Position numbers and translations under genes: made by a program. From the NCBI RefSeq assembly GCF_029379315.1, contig NZ_JAQYWQ010000010.1, positions 42,930-106,929 of the forward strand: a stretch of 64,000 nucleotides of DNA. Reading direction: 5' to 3'. The notes beneath the pieces are model-generated. The model was not told where the DNA came from. It did no database searches and saw nothing but the letters and a program-made list of their open reading frames with translations. Every line of letters starts with the position of its first letter. Positions within the stretch are counted from its first letter, which is position 1. Positions 47,432 to 56,852 of this stretch are shown piece by piece. The stretch comes from Nostoc sp. S13. Its GTDB lineage: Bacteria > Cyanobacteriota > Cyanobacteriia > Cyanobacteriales > Nostocaceae.

Positions 47432-48799
47432 ATTAATCCTTCTACCAGCTTACCAGATGCCAAATTTGCTCCAAAAGCAGACTCCTCAGTCTTGCAAATT
47501 TGGGGTGGGCATCCTTTGCAAGGTCATGTGAAAATTAGCGGGGCAAAAAATGCAGCACTGGTAATCATGGCTGGAACCTTGCTGTGTCCTGGCGATTGTC
47601 GCATCCGCAATGTCCCGTTATTAGCGGATGTAGAGCGGATGGGTCAGGTGTTATTGGCTTTGGGTGTACGTTTAACACGGCAAGGTGACATTTTAGACAT
47701 CAACGCCAGCGAAATTAAAACGTCGAAAGCTCCCTACGAACTAGTTACCCAGCTGAGGGCGAGTTTTTTCGCCATTGGTGCTATTCTGGCAAGACTGGGA
47801 GTAGCACAGATGCCCTTACCAGGCGGTTGTGCTATTGGAGCAAGACCAGTTGACTTGCATGTCCGAGGTCTGCAAGCAATGGGAGCTGAGGTGCAGATTG
47901 AGCATGGCATTTGTAATGCCTACGTCCCTGGCAGCAGCCGGAGATTAAAAGGTGCGAAGATTTACTTAGACATCGCCAGCGTCGGAGCGACAGAAAATTT
48001 GATGATGGCGGCGACCCTGGCAGAGGGCGAAACGATCATCGAAAATGCTGCCAGAGAACCGGAAGTAGTTGATTTAGCTAACTTCTGTAATGCGATGGGA
48101 GCGAAGATTAAGGGGGCGGGGACTAGCAGGATTATTATTGAAGGAGTTGCCAAGTTGCACTCTGTTGACTACAGCATTATTCCCGATCGCATTGAGGCGG
48201 GGACGTTTTTGTTAGCAGCAGCAATTACCCGCTCAGAACTTACCCTCTCGCCAGTGGCTCCAGAACATTTAGTACCAGTGATTGCCAAACTGCGGGATAT
48301 TGGGGTGACAATAATTGAGGACAAGCCTGAACACTTACGCATCCTGCCTGCGGAAACCTTTAAGGCAACAGATATTGAAACTCAATACCATCCAGGTTTT
48401 CCCACAGATATGCAAGCGCCGTTCATGGCTTTGCTGACATTAGCGGAAGGCGACAGCGTGATTAATGAATCTGTCTTTGAAAATCGCTTGCGTCATGCCT
48501 CAGAGTTGAATCGCTTAGGGGCAGATATTCGTGTCAAAGGCAATGCTGCTTTCGTGCGGGGAGTACCGAAATTGTCTGGCGCACCAGTATTAGGCACAGA
48601 CTTACGAGCATCGGCAGCGCTAGTCATAGCAGGACTGGCGGCAGAAGGACAAACCACAATTCAGGGATTGCAGCACCTCGATCGCGGCTATGATCGACTC
48701 GATGTAAAGTTGCAGCAATTGGGAGCTAAAATCCTGCGCGTGGGCGAAACATCAGCAGATGCAGAAATCGCTCCCACCATCAGTAGCTTATCAAGTTGA
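47432..48799 (+). CDS. murA: UDP-N-acetylglucosamine 1-carboxyvinyltransferase; apparent ATT start
   Basis: The family match begins [20 protein letters not shown] and includes [15 protein letters not shown] (the fosfomycin-site Cys), [28 protein letters not shown] and [16 protein letters not shown]. It starts peptidoglycan precursor synthesis. The frame is open back to ATT at 47432 (ATT AAT CCT TCT), with GGAGG 7 bases upstream. TTG 47492 has no ribosome binding site. I chose the ATT start (455 residues) because of the binding site and because the added residues ([18 protein letters not shown]) look like a cyanobacterial N-terminal extension; the alternative gives 435 residues. Confidence 0.85.
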   Translation: MNPSTSLPDAKFAPKADSSVLQIWGGHPLQGHVKISGAKNAALVIMAGTLLCPGDCRIRNVPLLADVERMGQVLLALGVRLTRQGDILDINASEIKTSKAPYELVTQLRASFFAIGAILARLGVAQMPLPGGCAIGARPVDLHVRGLQAMGAEVQIEHGICNAYVPGSSRRLKGAKIYLDIASVGATENLMMAATLAEGETIIENAAREPEVVDLANFCNAMGAKIKGAGTSRIIIEGVAKLHSVDYSIIPDRIEAGTFLLAAAITRSELTLSPVAPEHLVPVIAKLRDIGVTIIEDKPEHLRILPAETFKATDIETQYHPGFPTDMQAPFMALLTLAEGDSVINESVFENRLRHASELNRLGADIRVKGNAAFVRGVPKLSGAPVLGTDLRASAALVIAGLAAEGQTTIQGLQHLDRGYDRLDVKLQQLGAKILRVGETSADAEIAPTISSLSS

Positions 48800-48957
48800 A
48801 ATTGATCGGTTGAGACTGACGCACAAACAAGGGGAATAAGGGAGACAAGGTAAAAATTTTTCCCTTACTCCCCTGCTTCTTGTGCGGATATGATTAAAAT
48901 CTAAATTTTTGCCTGATGCTTTAGGATTGTTCTTAATTTCTTCCCAGTAAGAGATGA

Positions 48958-49106
48958 TTTATAAAGTAAACCTTAAATTGTAGGGTGCGTTATAGCAACG
49001 CTTAACGCACCGAGAAACATGGTGCGTTACGGCTACTTCTCACTCTCTCGAACTCCCAAATCCTTGCATAGCCGTAACACACCCTACTTAATATTTACTT
49101 TATAAA
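48958..49106. repeat. 149 bp inverted-repeat element (MITE-like)
   Basis: TTTATAAAGTAAA (48958-48970) and TTTACTTTATAAA (49094-49106) are perfect inverted ends, followed inward by GTAGGGTG...CACCCTAC. The inside repeats GGTGCGTTA and its complement. It sits in a stretch without genes (48800-49253). Confidence 0.75.
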
Positions 49107-49253
49107 TAGCCTCTAATCATGCTCATAATCCCATTGTTATTGGGTAAATTCCTGACATATTTGCAATAGTTCATCTAGGTTGCTAAAGGGTAATTTCATC
49201 CCCTGTTTATGCTGAAACTATAAAAGCATTTCCATATTTAAAGTGAGGGTAAA

Positions 49254-49546
49254 TTATGTTTGAACATTCCGCACCATTTCGGCATAAATAGACGCTTTAT
49301 ATTTAGCTAAGTAGTCAGTAAATCTGCTAGAAACTATTATCTCAGCCACAACAGGCATATTAACAGGAATCTCTTGACCTTTCTTAGTTTTAATTTTGCT
49401 TTCTAAAAGTGGTTCTGAATCGGTAACTTTCAGCGCTCTTAAAAAGTCTGTTACTCTTCAAGAGTTTAGCAGTTCAGGAAATTTGTGTAGGCAATCAATA
49501 AATGTTTGAGGTGATAAATCAGGCGATCGCTCAACATCAACTTCAA
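49254..49546 (-). pseudogene. Decayed gene fragment cut by a MITE
   Basis: On the minus strand a coding-like frame runs from the MITE edge (IEVDVERSPDLSPQTFIDCL, HKFPELLNS), meets an in-frame TGA, and continues RVTDFLRALKVTDSEPLLES to ...YAEMVRNVQT and TAA at 49254. No start is left; its 5' end is replaced by the MITE at 49547. The parent family is not recognised. Confidence 0.5.
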
Positions 49547-49687
49547 TAGACCTATCCACAAATAAACCTCAAAATAGCTGAAACCCTTACATAGCTGACT
49601 TTTTAGCTTATATAAAACAGGAACCTCTAAAACCCTCTCCAGAGCTAGGTTTCAGCCAAATAAAGTTCTCATTTCCGGATAAGTCTA
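49547..49687. mobile_element. 141 bp MITE, copy 1
   Basis: Ends TAGACCTATCC and GGATAAGTCTA. The inverted similarity extends imperfectly about 40 bases inward (to GCTGAAACC on both sides). Only two bases differ from the copy at 53979-54119. TA at each outer edge fits the target duplication of IS630/Tc1-mariner elements. It has no coding capacity, so it would need a transposase supplied in trans. Confidence 0.85.
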
Positions 49688-49733
49688 ATATAACAATTAC
49701 CGCTTGCACATGCCTACACAAACAAATTATCCT

Positions 49734-50357
49734 TCATTTCTTCGCCTGTATCACTTGCAAACTACCACCTGCATATAAAGTTGGCTCACCTACTTCAAAC
49801 CCAGTTTCAGTTAACAATCTAGGCAAATCAGTTTTCAACAATTGCCAAGCTGTTTCCGTCTCAAACAACAACAAAAATAGTGATACCCCAGGCCAAAATA
49901 TCGGATTCGTAGGAGCATGAAAATCCACCAGCGTAAATACCCCTCCTGGCTTCAACACCCGATAAACTTCATTAATAATTTTTCGCAATTGCTGAGGCTG
50001 CATCTCGTGTAATGCGACACTGGTATGCACCACATCAAACAGATTATTTGGAAATGGCATCTCCTCGGCAAAAGCTTCGACATAGGAAGCTAATGGTACA
50101 TTTAACCGCGCCCGTTGTAAAGACTTAGGTGAAGCGTCCAATCCTGTTACATTTTGTGAAAAATTTACCAAAAATTGGGTTGTTTGACCACTGCCACAAC
50201 ATAAATCTAAGACCTGACTATCTGAGTAAATTGTTAAGCCTTGCAAAGCAAGTTGCCGAAAACGAGCTTCACCACCTATACTTAAGGCTGCCAAACGAGA
50301 GATACTGTCATACAGCCACTGATAGCGGTAACTCCAATCCCTTAAAATTGTTGCCAT
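49734..50357 (-). CDS. Class I SAM-dependent methyltransferase (UbiE/quinone or lipid type)
   Basis: 207 residues. SAM motif I VLDLCCGSGQTTQFLV, motif post-I VTGLDASPKSLQRAR, then FDVVHTSVALHEMQPQQ and VYRVLKPGGVFTLVDFHAP. An N-terminal YRYQWLYDSISRLAALSIGG is typical of cyanobacterial UbiE-like proteins. Substrate not determinable; quinone or lipid methylation is possible. Divergent from hemH. Confidence 0.88.
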   Translation of the reverse strand: MATILRDWSYRYQWLYDSISRLAALSIGGEARFRQLALQGLTIYSDSQVLDLCCGSGQTTQFLVNFSQNVTGLDASPKSLQRARLNVPLASYVEAFAEEMPFPNNLFDVVHTSVALHEMQPQQLRKIINEVYRVLKPGGVFTLVDFHAPTNPIFWPGVSLFLLLFETETAWQLLKTDLPRLLTETGFEVGEPTLYAGGSLQVIQAKK

Positions 50358-50450
50358 TGCATATTTCCTTGCTATTAAGCTTTATATTTAATAAAGATAT
50401 ATTGTTAACATTAGTAAAAAACCTGAAAAGATTGGGGGAAAGTAACTGCT

Positions 50451-51617
50451 ATGGGTCGTGTAGGCGTCTTATTACTCAATCTCGGTGGCCCCGATAAGCT
50501 AGAGGATGTTGGGCCGTTTTTGTACAACCTGTTTTCCGATCCGGAAATTATTCGCCTACCATTTCGTTGGTTGCAAAAGCCCCTAGCCTGGTTTATTGCC
50601 ACGCGGCGAACCAGAACATCTCAAGCAAATTATAAGCAAATCGGTGGCGGTTCCCCATTGCGGCAGATCACAGAAGCGCAAGGGGAAGCTTTAAAAGAAC
50701 AGTTGGGCTATTTGGGGCAAGAAGCTAAGATTTACGTAGGAATGCGTTATTGGCATCCGTATACAGAAGAGGCGATCGCACAGATCACCCAAGATAATAT
50801 AGAACATCTGGTAATCTTACCACTATATCCCCAGTTTTCTATCAGTACCAGTGGTTCCAGCTTCCGGCTTTTAGAAAAGCTTTGGCAAGAAGACCCAAAA
50901 CTTCAACCCATTGATTACACCGTCATTCCTTCTTGGTACAAAGAACCAGGCTACCTTCAAGCAATGGCGGAACTCGTAGCCCAAGAACTCGGACAGTTTC
51001 CTAATCCAGATCAGGTTCATATATTCTTCAGCGCTCACGGCGTTCCGAAAAGCTACGTTGAAGAGGCTGGCGACCCCTATCAGCAAGAAATTGAAGAATG
51101 TGCTGCCTTGATTATGCAGACCCTCAATCGACCCAATGTCCACACCTTAGCTTACCAAAGTCGCGTCGGCCCAGTAGAATGGCTCCAACCCTATACTGAG
51201 GATGCCCTCAAAGAACTAGGCGCACAAGGCGTGAAAGATTTGGTTGTCGTGCCTATTAGTTTTGTCTCAGAGCATATTGAGACACTACAAGAAATTGATA
51301 TTGAGTATCGGGAAGTAGCAGAAGAATCAGGAATTCACAACTTCCGTCGCGTTCCTGCTCCCAATACCCATCCGGTATTTATTAATGCACTGGCAGACTT
51401 AGTGATTGATGCGCTGAAAAACCCCAGTTTCAAGCTTTCGCAAGCTGCCCAAATGAAAAAAATGGTGAAAATGTACCCCCAAGAACGTTGGGAATGGGGT
51501 CTGACTACTAGCGCCGAAGTATGGAATGGTCGGATTGCCATGCTGGGGATTATTGCCTTAATCATCGAGCTGATTACCGGTCACGGCTTCTTGCACATGA
51601 TTGGAATTTTGCAGTAG
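50451..51617 (+). CDS. hemH: Ferrochelatase with C-terminal chlorophyll-binding (CAB) helix
   Basis: 388 residues. Catalytic domain: [52 protein letters not shown] with the catalytic His, and [17 protein letters not shown] with the catalytic Glu. A linker leads to a CAB motif ([20 protein letters not shown]) at about 350-375, the cyanobacterial and plastid arrangement. It inserts iron into protoporphyrin IX; the tail allows thylakoid membrane placement and pigment binding. Confidence 0.96.
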   Translation: MGRVGVLLLNLGGPDKLEDVGPFLYNLFSDPEIIRLPFRWLQKPLAWFIATRRTRTSQANYKQIGGGSPLRQITEAQGEALKEQLGYLGQEAKIYVGMRYWHPYTEEAIAQITQDNIEHLVILPLYPQFSISTSGSSFRLLEKLWQEDPKLQPIDYTVIPSWYKEPGYLQAMAELVAQELGQFPNPDQVHIFFSAHGVPKSYVEEAGDPYQQEIEECAALIMQTLNRPNVHTLAYQSRVGPVEWLQPYTEDALKELGAQGVKDLVVVPISFVSEHIETLQEIDIEYREVAEESGIHNFRRVPAPNTHPVFINALADLVIDALKNPSFKLSQAAQMKKMVKMYPQERWEWGLTTSAEVWNGRIAMLGIIALIIELITGHGFLHMIGILQ

Positions 51618-51727
51618 AGACGCGATTAATCGCGTCTGCACAGGAGTTAGGAGTAGAGACGCGATTAATCGCGTCTGTACAGGAGTTAGGAGGAGAGACG
51701 CGATTAATCGCGTCTGTACAGGAGTTT
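51613..51727. repeat. Three tandem copies of a 39 bp unit with a 20 bp palindrome
   Basis: AGACGCGATTAATCGCGTCT occurs at 51618-51637, 51657-51676 and 51696-51715, each followed by TG(C/T)ACAGGAGTTAGGAG. It begins at the hemH stop codon. Confidence 0.9.
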
Positions 51728-51794
51728 TCAATTTTTCTCTCTAACTCTTCAGTCTTAACTTCTATGTTCATTCCTAACTTCTCACTCTTAACTC

Positions 51795-52334
51795 CTAACT
51801 TTTCTGCCAATACCAGTCATACCACTGCTTCGCGCTCCGAACTGCAAACCAGAGCAGAATTAAAGCAATTAATCCTCCTTGCCAGGGAGCATCAAAGGCA
51901 AAAAGTACTAGAGCAACACACAAGGTATCTTGAAGAAAGACTGCCCATAACGGTAGGCCACGTAAGCGATAGAACCAACCAACTTGGACTACCTGGAGTA
52001 CTAAAGCTAACAAACCCCCAATTATGGCAATCAGCCAGTTTGGCGTTGCTGTTGCGCTAGCTACTGCTAACCCCATAATTGCGCCCACGACGGGAGACAT
52101 GAATAACTGAATCAGTTGGAGCAATCTCTGCCCCCATAGCTTTTTTGAGGCTAATAATTCAATTAATGACCAACTGGTGAGGCAGCCTAATAATATTGGT
52201 GGAGAAATGTGAGATAAAATTGGAACTTGTGACCACAAGTTACTACCTTGCAATAGTCCAATAATCAGCAAAGGTATGCCTATTCTCATTCCGGCTGCCG
52301 CAGAGGCTGAAAGCGTGGCTAGGATTTCAATCAT
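51795..52334 (-). CDS. DUF4126-family membrane protein
   Basis: 179 residues from ATG 52334. Five or so hydrophobic helices with the family features SASAAAGMRIGIPLLIIGLL and PVVGAIMGLAVASATA near the middle. Function unknown; widespread in cyanobacteria. Confidence 0.82.
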   Translation of the reverse strand: MIEILATLSASAAAGMRIGIPLLIIGLLQGSNLWSQVPILSHISPPILLGCLTSWSLIELLASKKLWGQRLLQLIQLFMSPVVGAIMGLAVASATATPNWLIAIIGGLLALVLQVVQVGWFYRLRGLPLWAVFLQDTLCVALVLFAFDAPWQGGLIALILLWFAVRSAKQWYDWYWQKS

Positions 52335-52546
52335 CAAAGCACTCTAAGCACTAATTAATAAGTAGATACTTGTTATTTATACTACCCAGTCTTGACAAAA
52401 ATTCCAGCACCAAACTGACAGTCTTCAACAATGGAATATTAAAGATTTTTAATATTTTAATATCTTCTTTTTTGATAGCATTTGCGTATTTTTTGGATAG
52501 CAGGTTAGTAGTGAGCGCTTAAGCGCTCACTACAAGCAAATTAATC

Positions 52547-53842
52547 CTAAATACCCAACCTTTGGTAAACCTCTTCTAAATGCCTCAGATGCTGCTGGGG
52601 GTCGAAACAGACCTCTAGTTCTGCTGGGGACAACTTTTGAGTAACGCGAGAGTCTTTGCTAATTAAGTCCTGGAAATTACCTTCCGGCTTGTTCCAAGCG
52701 GCGTGAGCACTTTCTTGAACGATCGCATAAGCCTCTTCACGGCTACTTCCCTTGTCTATCAAAGCCAGTAGCACTTTTTGGCTGAACACAACGCCGCCGT
52801 AGCAGTTGAGATTTCGTTCCATGTTCTCAGGATAGACCAACAGGTTTTTTACCAAGTCGGTTATTTCTGTCAACATAAAATGCGTCAAAGTGCAAGCATC
52901 TGGCAAAATTACCCGTTCTACAGAACTATGGGAAATATCCCTCTCATGCCAGAGAGCAACGTTTTCCAAAGCTGCACCGGCATGACTTCTGACGAGTCGC
53001 GCCATTCCCGTCAGCCGTTCCGAACGAATGGGATTGCGCTTGTGTGGCATTGCTGAGGAACCTTTTTGACCTTTGGCGAAGAATTCTTCAACTTCCAGAA
53101 CATCTGTTTTTTGCAGATTGCGAATTTCTACAGCAAAACGTTCGATGGATGCCGCTACCAAAGCTAATTGTTGCACGTAATCGGCGTGGCGATCGCGGGA
53201 AATAACTTGGGTTGAGGCCGTATCGGGTTTGAGTCCGAGTTTTTGGCAAGCGATCGCTTCTATACGAGGTTCAACATTCGCATAGGTTCCGACTGCACCA
53301 GAAATCTTACCCACAGCAATCGTTTGGCGGAGTATTCTCAGGCGTTCTTGGTGTCGCAACACTTCTGCTAACCAGCCAGCTAGCTTGAAACCAAAAGTAA
53401 TCGGTTCAGCGTGAATACCATGCGATCGGCCAGCCATCACTGTATGACGATGTTCCCGTGCTTTTTGGCGAATTACCTGAATCAAATCTTCCAGACGTTG
53501 CAATAATATATCCAAACTAGCAACCAATTGCAATGCTAAAGCTGTATCCAAAACATCCGAACTAGTTAAACCCAGGTGAATATAGCGTCCGGCATCACCA
53601 ACATATTCGTTGACATTTGTCAAGAAAGCGATAACATCGTGGCGGACTACAGCCTCAATTTCCAGCACCCTATCGGGGTCAAAATCTGCCTTGGCCTTAA
53701 TTTCCTCAACCGCCTGAGATGGAATGTAACCCAGTTCAGCTTGAGCCTCACAAACAGCAATTTCGACTTGCAGCCAAGTTTTTAGTTTATAGGCTTCACT
53801 CCACAGATTAGCCATTTCGGGCAAAGTATAACGCTCAATCAC
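52547..53842 (-). CDS. purB: Adenylosuccinate lyase
   Basis: 431 residues. Fumarase-superfamily signatures: HDVIAFLTNVNEY, HLGLTSSDVLDTALA, GRSHGIHAEPITFG and the catalytic loop GQKGSSAMPHKRNPIRSE. It acts twice in purine synthesis (SAICAR to AICAR, adenylosuccinate to AMP). Confidence 0.96.
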   Translation of the reverse strand: MIERYTLPEMANLWSEAYKLKTWLQVEIAVCEAQAELGYIPSQAVEEIKAKADFDPDRVLEIEAVVRHDVIAFLTNVNEYVGDAGRYIHLGLTSSDVLDTALALQLVASLDILLQRLEDLIQVIRQKAREHRHTVMAGRSHGIHAEPITFGFKLAGWLAEVLRHQERLRILRQTIAVGKISGAVGTYANVEPRIEAIACQKLGLKPDTASTQVISRDRHADYVQQLALVAASIERFAVEIRNLQKTDVLEVEEFFAKGQKGSSAMPHKRNPIRSERLTGMARLVRSHAGAALENVALWHERDISHSSVERVILPDACTLTHFMLTEITDLVKNLLVYPENMERNLNCYGGVVFSQKVLLALIDKGSSREEAYAIVQESAHAAWNKPEGNFQDLISKDSRVTQKLSPAELEVCFDPQQHLRHLEEVYQRLGI

Positions 53843-53906
53843 AGTTCGGCACAGAATACAACCGTCATATTTTACAGTCTAATTAATAGACATCTCCGAA
53901 AAAGAA

Positions 53907-53936
53907 TGTAGAGACGCGAAATTTCGCGTCTCTACA
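53907..53936. repeat. 30 bp perfect palindrome
   Basis: TGTAGAGACGCGAAA and its exact complement TTTCGCGTCTCTACA are joined head to head. A member of the GAGACGCG palindrome family, upstream of purB. Confidence 0.9.
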
Positions 53937-53978
53937 AGGGTTCTAGATAACGCATATTTAATTTCACCAGATGTCTAA

Positions 53979-54119
53979 TAGACTTATCCACAAATAAACC
54001 TCAAAATAGCTGAAACCCTTACATAGCTGGCTTTTTAGCTTATATAAAACAGGAACCTCTAAAACCCTCTCCAGAGCTAGGTTTCAGCCAAATAAAGTTC
54101 TCATTTCCGGATAAGTCTA
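53979..54119. mobile_element. 141 bp MITE, copy 2
   Basis: Perfect 11 bp ends TAGACTTATCC and GGATAAGTCTA, the same length as copy 1 and differing at two bases. Its right end provides the TAG stop of the DUF421 gene (54117-54119). Confidence 0.88.
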
Positions 54120-54668
54120 ATGTAGATCGCTTTTTAGTATTGCTTTTTGCTCAGGGACGGGACTACTTTTGGAGTCAAAGGTGATGATACTAATGCTGCC
54201 GTCAGCCTCCATATATGCAAACTTCACATCTGCTAAAAATTCCACACCTTGCTGGCGTAATTTGCTCATCAACTCATCGTCTGTAATTAACTCTTGTTGC
54301 AAATGGCGCTGAATCATCCGACCATTTTTTACCAGCAGCAGTGGCGGCTGATTCAGAAAACGTTGGAACTGGGGTATTTTATAGCCCAACCAGTTCAGCA
54401 AGTAACTCCAAAAAATCACAGTTCCTACTAGGATAGCACCCTCAGTAATCGATGTATAATTACTTGCCATAGCATTTTGGGCAGCTTCAGCAAATAGCAC
54501 AACGACGAGTAAATCAGTAATTCCTAGTGTTCCTAATTGTCGGCTAGGAAGCAGGCGTAGTACTGAGAACAGTGCTAAATAGACCAGCGACCCACGGATA
54601 ATCAACTCAAAGACGCTGATGCTAGGAATAAAGATTGCCTGCCAATCGATGAAAAACCATTTTTCCAT
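54117..54668 (-). CDS. DUF421 (YetF/YkjA-like) membrane protein whose stop codon lies in a MITE
   Basis: 183 residues from ATG 54668 (GTG 54674 is also possible). Three membrane helices (about 15-95) followed by the cytoplasmic domain: LRLLPSRQLGTLGITDLLVV, LVKNGRMIQRHLQQELITDD, DVKFAYMEADGSISII. The stop TAG is within the terminal repeat of the 141 bp MITE, so the original C-terminus was probably replaced by the last few codons here. Function unknown. Confidence 0.85.
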   Translation of the reverse strand: MEKWFFIDWQAIFIPSISVFELIIRGSLVYLALFSVLRLLPSRQLGTLGITDLLVVVLFAEAAQNAMASNYTSITEGAILVGTVIFWSYLLNWLGYKIPQFQRFLNQPPLLLVKNGRMIQRHLQQELITDDELMSKLRQQGVEFLADVKFAYMEADGSISIITFDSKSSPVPEQKAILKSDLH

Positions 54669-54674
54669 TAGCAC

Positions 54675-54999
54675 TGATTTTCTCTCTTTTTCAAAATATT
54701 TCTGGCTAGAATCTGGGATTAAGATTATTTAACAGTTATCCTATTTAGATCGTGAATATAGATTTTCAAAAAGACACGACTTAGGCAACTGGTATTAAGA
54801 CCGATTGTGCCAGTTGCGTAAGTCTTGAAATCATGTCAAAGGCAGTTGTAGTAATTTTAGTGAGTAAGGTGTCAATCTCAAAACTTAGCTAAAGAGCCGA
54901 AAACAGCATGGTATAAGCTTTTGAACTATAAAATATTTTTATATATGTAAAACATCCATAGGTTAACACCGAATAAAAAGATGTGCTGAAAACTAAGCA
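54675..54999. other. Intergenic region
   Basis: About 325 bases with an AAGATTTTCAAAAAG...CTTAGG stretch and an imperfect inverted pair (TTAGGCAACTGG near 54782 and CCAGTTGCGTAAG near 54811). No gene seen. Confidence 0.45.
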
Positions 55000-55413
55000 C
55001 TACCATTTGCTATTGTTTTCATTAAAAGATGCTATCTTTAAGCGATACATTGGCGATGTTTCAGGTCGATAATCACCAGTTGTCATTGAAGTTATATATT
55101 GCGCTGTCTGAGCATCAACAACTGCAAGCTGTGTAGCATTATCAAAGAATCCTCCTCTAGTACTAATACCATCTGGATAAGCGACTTTTACTACCCATAC
55201 CATTCGCTCTTGCGAGACATCATGTAAGTGTGTGTCATGTAGAACTTCCTGTTCATACTGTCCCCAAGACTTTATATCTGCGGAGATCAGCCGAGCAGTT
55301 TTTGGAAGTTTTCCAATTACGTTTTGCCTAGAAATAAAACGATCTAATGACAAATCTTTATTTCCAGCAAGTGTAGGAGTTGGCTTGTTGTTGGATTGTT
55401 GCAGTTTATTCAA
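55000..55413 (-). CDS. Hypothetical protein, N-terminus probably lost to a repeat
   Basis: 137 codons from a TTG at 55413. The frame is coding-like further upstream (ALLPARSIPAIVDLNKLQQ) back to the dispersed repeat at 55446-55480, where stops appear. No ATG and no ribosome binding site is seen at the 5' end. The body (LISADIKSWGQYEQEVLHDT, ERMVWVVKVAYPDGI, FFDNATQLAVVDAQT) looks like a real soluble or exported domain. It is probably a truncated gene whose signal peptide was lost. Confidence 0.5.
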   Translation of the reverse strand: MNKLQQSNNKPTPTLAGNKDLSLDRFISRQNVIGKLPKTARLISADIKSWGQYEQEVLHDTHLHDVSQERMVWVVKVAYPDGISTRGGFFDNATQLAVVDAQTAQYITSMTTGDYRPETSPMYRLKIASFNENNSKW

Positions 55414-55445
55414 ATCTACAATTGCTGGTATTGAACGCGCTGGTA

Positions 55446-55485
55446 GTAGAGCGATGTCTACGACGGGCTACGCCTACGCCTAAAA
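55446..55485. repeat. Dispersed palindromic repeat (GCGATGTCTACGACGGGCTACGCC)
   Basis: A copy of the family at 15756, 18958 and 19437. It lies at the broken 5' end of the 55000-55413 gene. Confidence 0.8.
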
Positions 55486-55542
55486 GGGAGGCGCAGAGTA
55501 TAACTCAGCATTTAGAGATTAAAATCACTGATTTTCTTTTTT

Positions 55543-56535
55543 CTATTTTAATCGGTTTGGCTTTTTGAAATACTTAAGTAAGCGATTAATAAAGCGAGAA
55601 GATGGCTTTTTATTAGTGGACGATCGCGCCGTTGGATTCGTGCCATTATATTTTGTATTATCAGACAGAGGTACGGCATTCTTGGTGGGGGTTATGCCGC
55701 TTCCGTACCTTCTGGCATAAACTTGGGTAAACTCTGCACCGAAGAAAAGAATCTGTGCGGCATAGTTAACCCAAGCTAAAATTACTACCAGTGAACCAGC
55801 TGCACCATAGGTTGAACCAAAACTGCCATTACCTAGATATTGTCCTAATAAAAACCTACCGATAGAGAACAAAAATGAGGTAATAACAGATCCAATAAAA
55901 ACATCATTCCAAGTAATTTTGACATCTGGCAGAACTTTGAAAATTAACCCAAATAGTGCTGTAGTGATCGAAAAAGATAAAACAAAGTTAACTATTCGCC
56001 AGAGGAAATCAACACCAGGTAGGATGTTGCCAAAGTATGTTACTAATGCTGCTAACCCCGTACTAATTACCAGAGAAACTAAAAGTAAAAAGCCAATCCC
56101 GATCACCATTGCAAAGGACAAAAAGCGTAGGCGAATGATGTTATCTATGCCGCGTCCAGGTTTCGCTTTCACTTCCCAAATCGTGTTGAGGGAATCTTGC
56201 AACTCGGTAAATAAACCAGTAGCACCCACTAGCAAAACTACAACACTAATAATGGAAGCGATCGCTCCTGTTTGTGGTTTGTTAGCATTCTGAATGGCTG
56301 TTTGGATAAATGCTGCGCCATCTTTGCCGACTAAACCTTGAATTTGTCCAACGATTTGACCCCTTGCCGCCTCTTCTCCAAATACTGCTCCTGCGATCGC
56401 AATTACAATAATCAGCAACGGTGCAATGGAAAAAATCGTGTAATAAGCTAACGCCGCTGCTAACCGTGAGGCTTTATCCTCACTCCATTCTTTGAATGTC
56501 TCTTGTAACAACTTCCAAATCGTCTGCAAATTCAT
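55543..56535 (-). CDS. YihY/BrkB-family membrane protein
   Basis: 330 residues with six helices in the first 280. Family features: KASRLAAALAYYTIFSIAPL, LVGATGLFTELQDSLNTIWEV, PDVKITWNDVFIGSVITSFL, YGAAGSLVVILAWVNYAAQI and LFFGAEFTQVYARRYG. A basic tail follows. Often mis-annotated as ribonuclease BN; the true role is unknown. Confidence 0.9.
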   Translation of the reverse strand: MNLQTIWKLLQETFKEWSEDKASRLAAALAYYTIFSIAPLLIIVIAIAGAVFGEEAARGQIVGQIQGLVGKDGAAFIQTAIQNANKPQTGAIASIISVVVLLVGATGLFTELQDSLNTIWEVKAKPGRGIDNIIRLRFLSFAMVIGIGFLLLVSLVISTGLAALVTYFGNILPGVDFLWRIVNFVLSFSITTALFGLIFKVLPDVKITWNDVFIGSVITSFLFSIGRFLLGQYLGNGSFGSTYGAAGSLVVILAWVNYAAQILFFGAEFTQVYARRYGSGITPTKNAVPLSDNTKYNGTNPTARSSTNKKPSSRFINRLLKYFKKPNRLK

Positions 56536-56852
56536 CCAATCAATCTCCTTATAGGATGCCGCTTACTTCCTGATATATTGGATACTTATTTCCTAAGTAA
56601 CCACATCCACCCAAGGGAGTTTGTGCAGTGTTCTTGAGGAGGAATTTAGCAGAGTTGATAATTTCCTTGAGGGGCATATCTATAAATAATTTGCTTTTTG
56701 GTAAATAATAGGTAGTGCGATCGCTTTAGTACATATAATCCAGTATGAGCGATCAAATAATCCCTTGATTGATTCTCTTAAATATCATTTCGCTAAAATT
56801 CCGGCTTTCTTCATCGGTTAAGTATCTAAAGCATCGGAGTTAAAATTTATAC
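56536..56852. other. Intergenic region downstream of the rhodopsin gene
   Basis: About 320 AT-rich bases between two minus-strand genes. No gene or clear terminator recognised. Confidence 0.5.
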
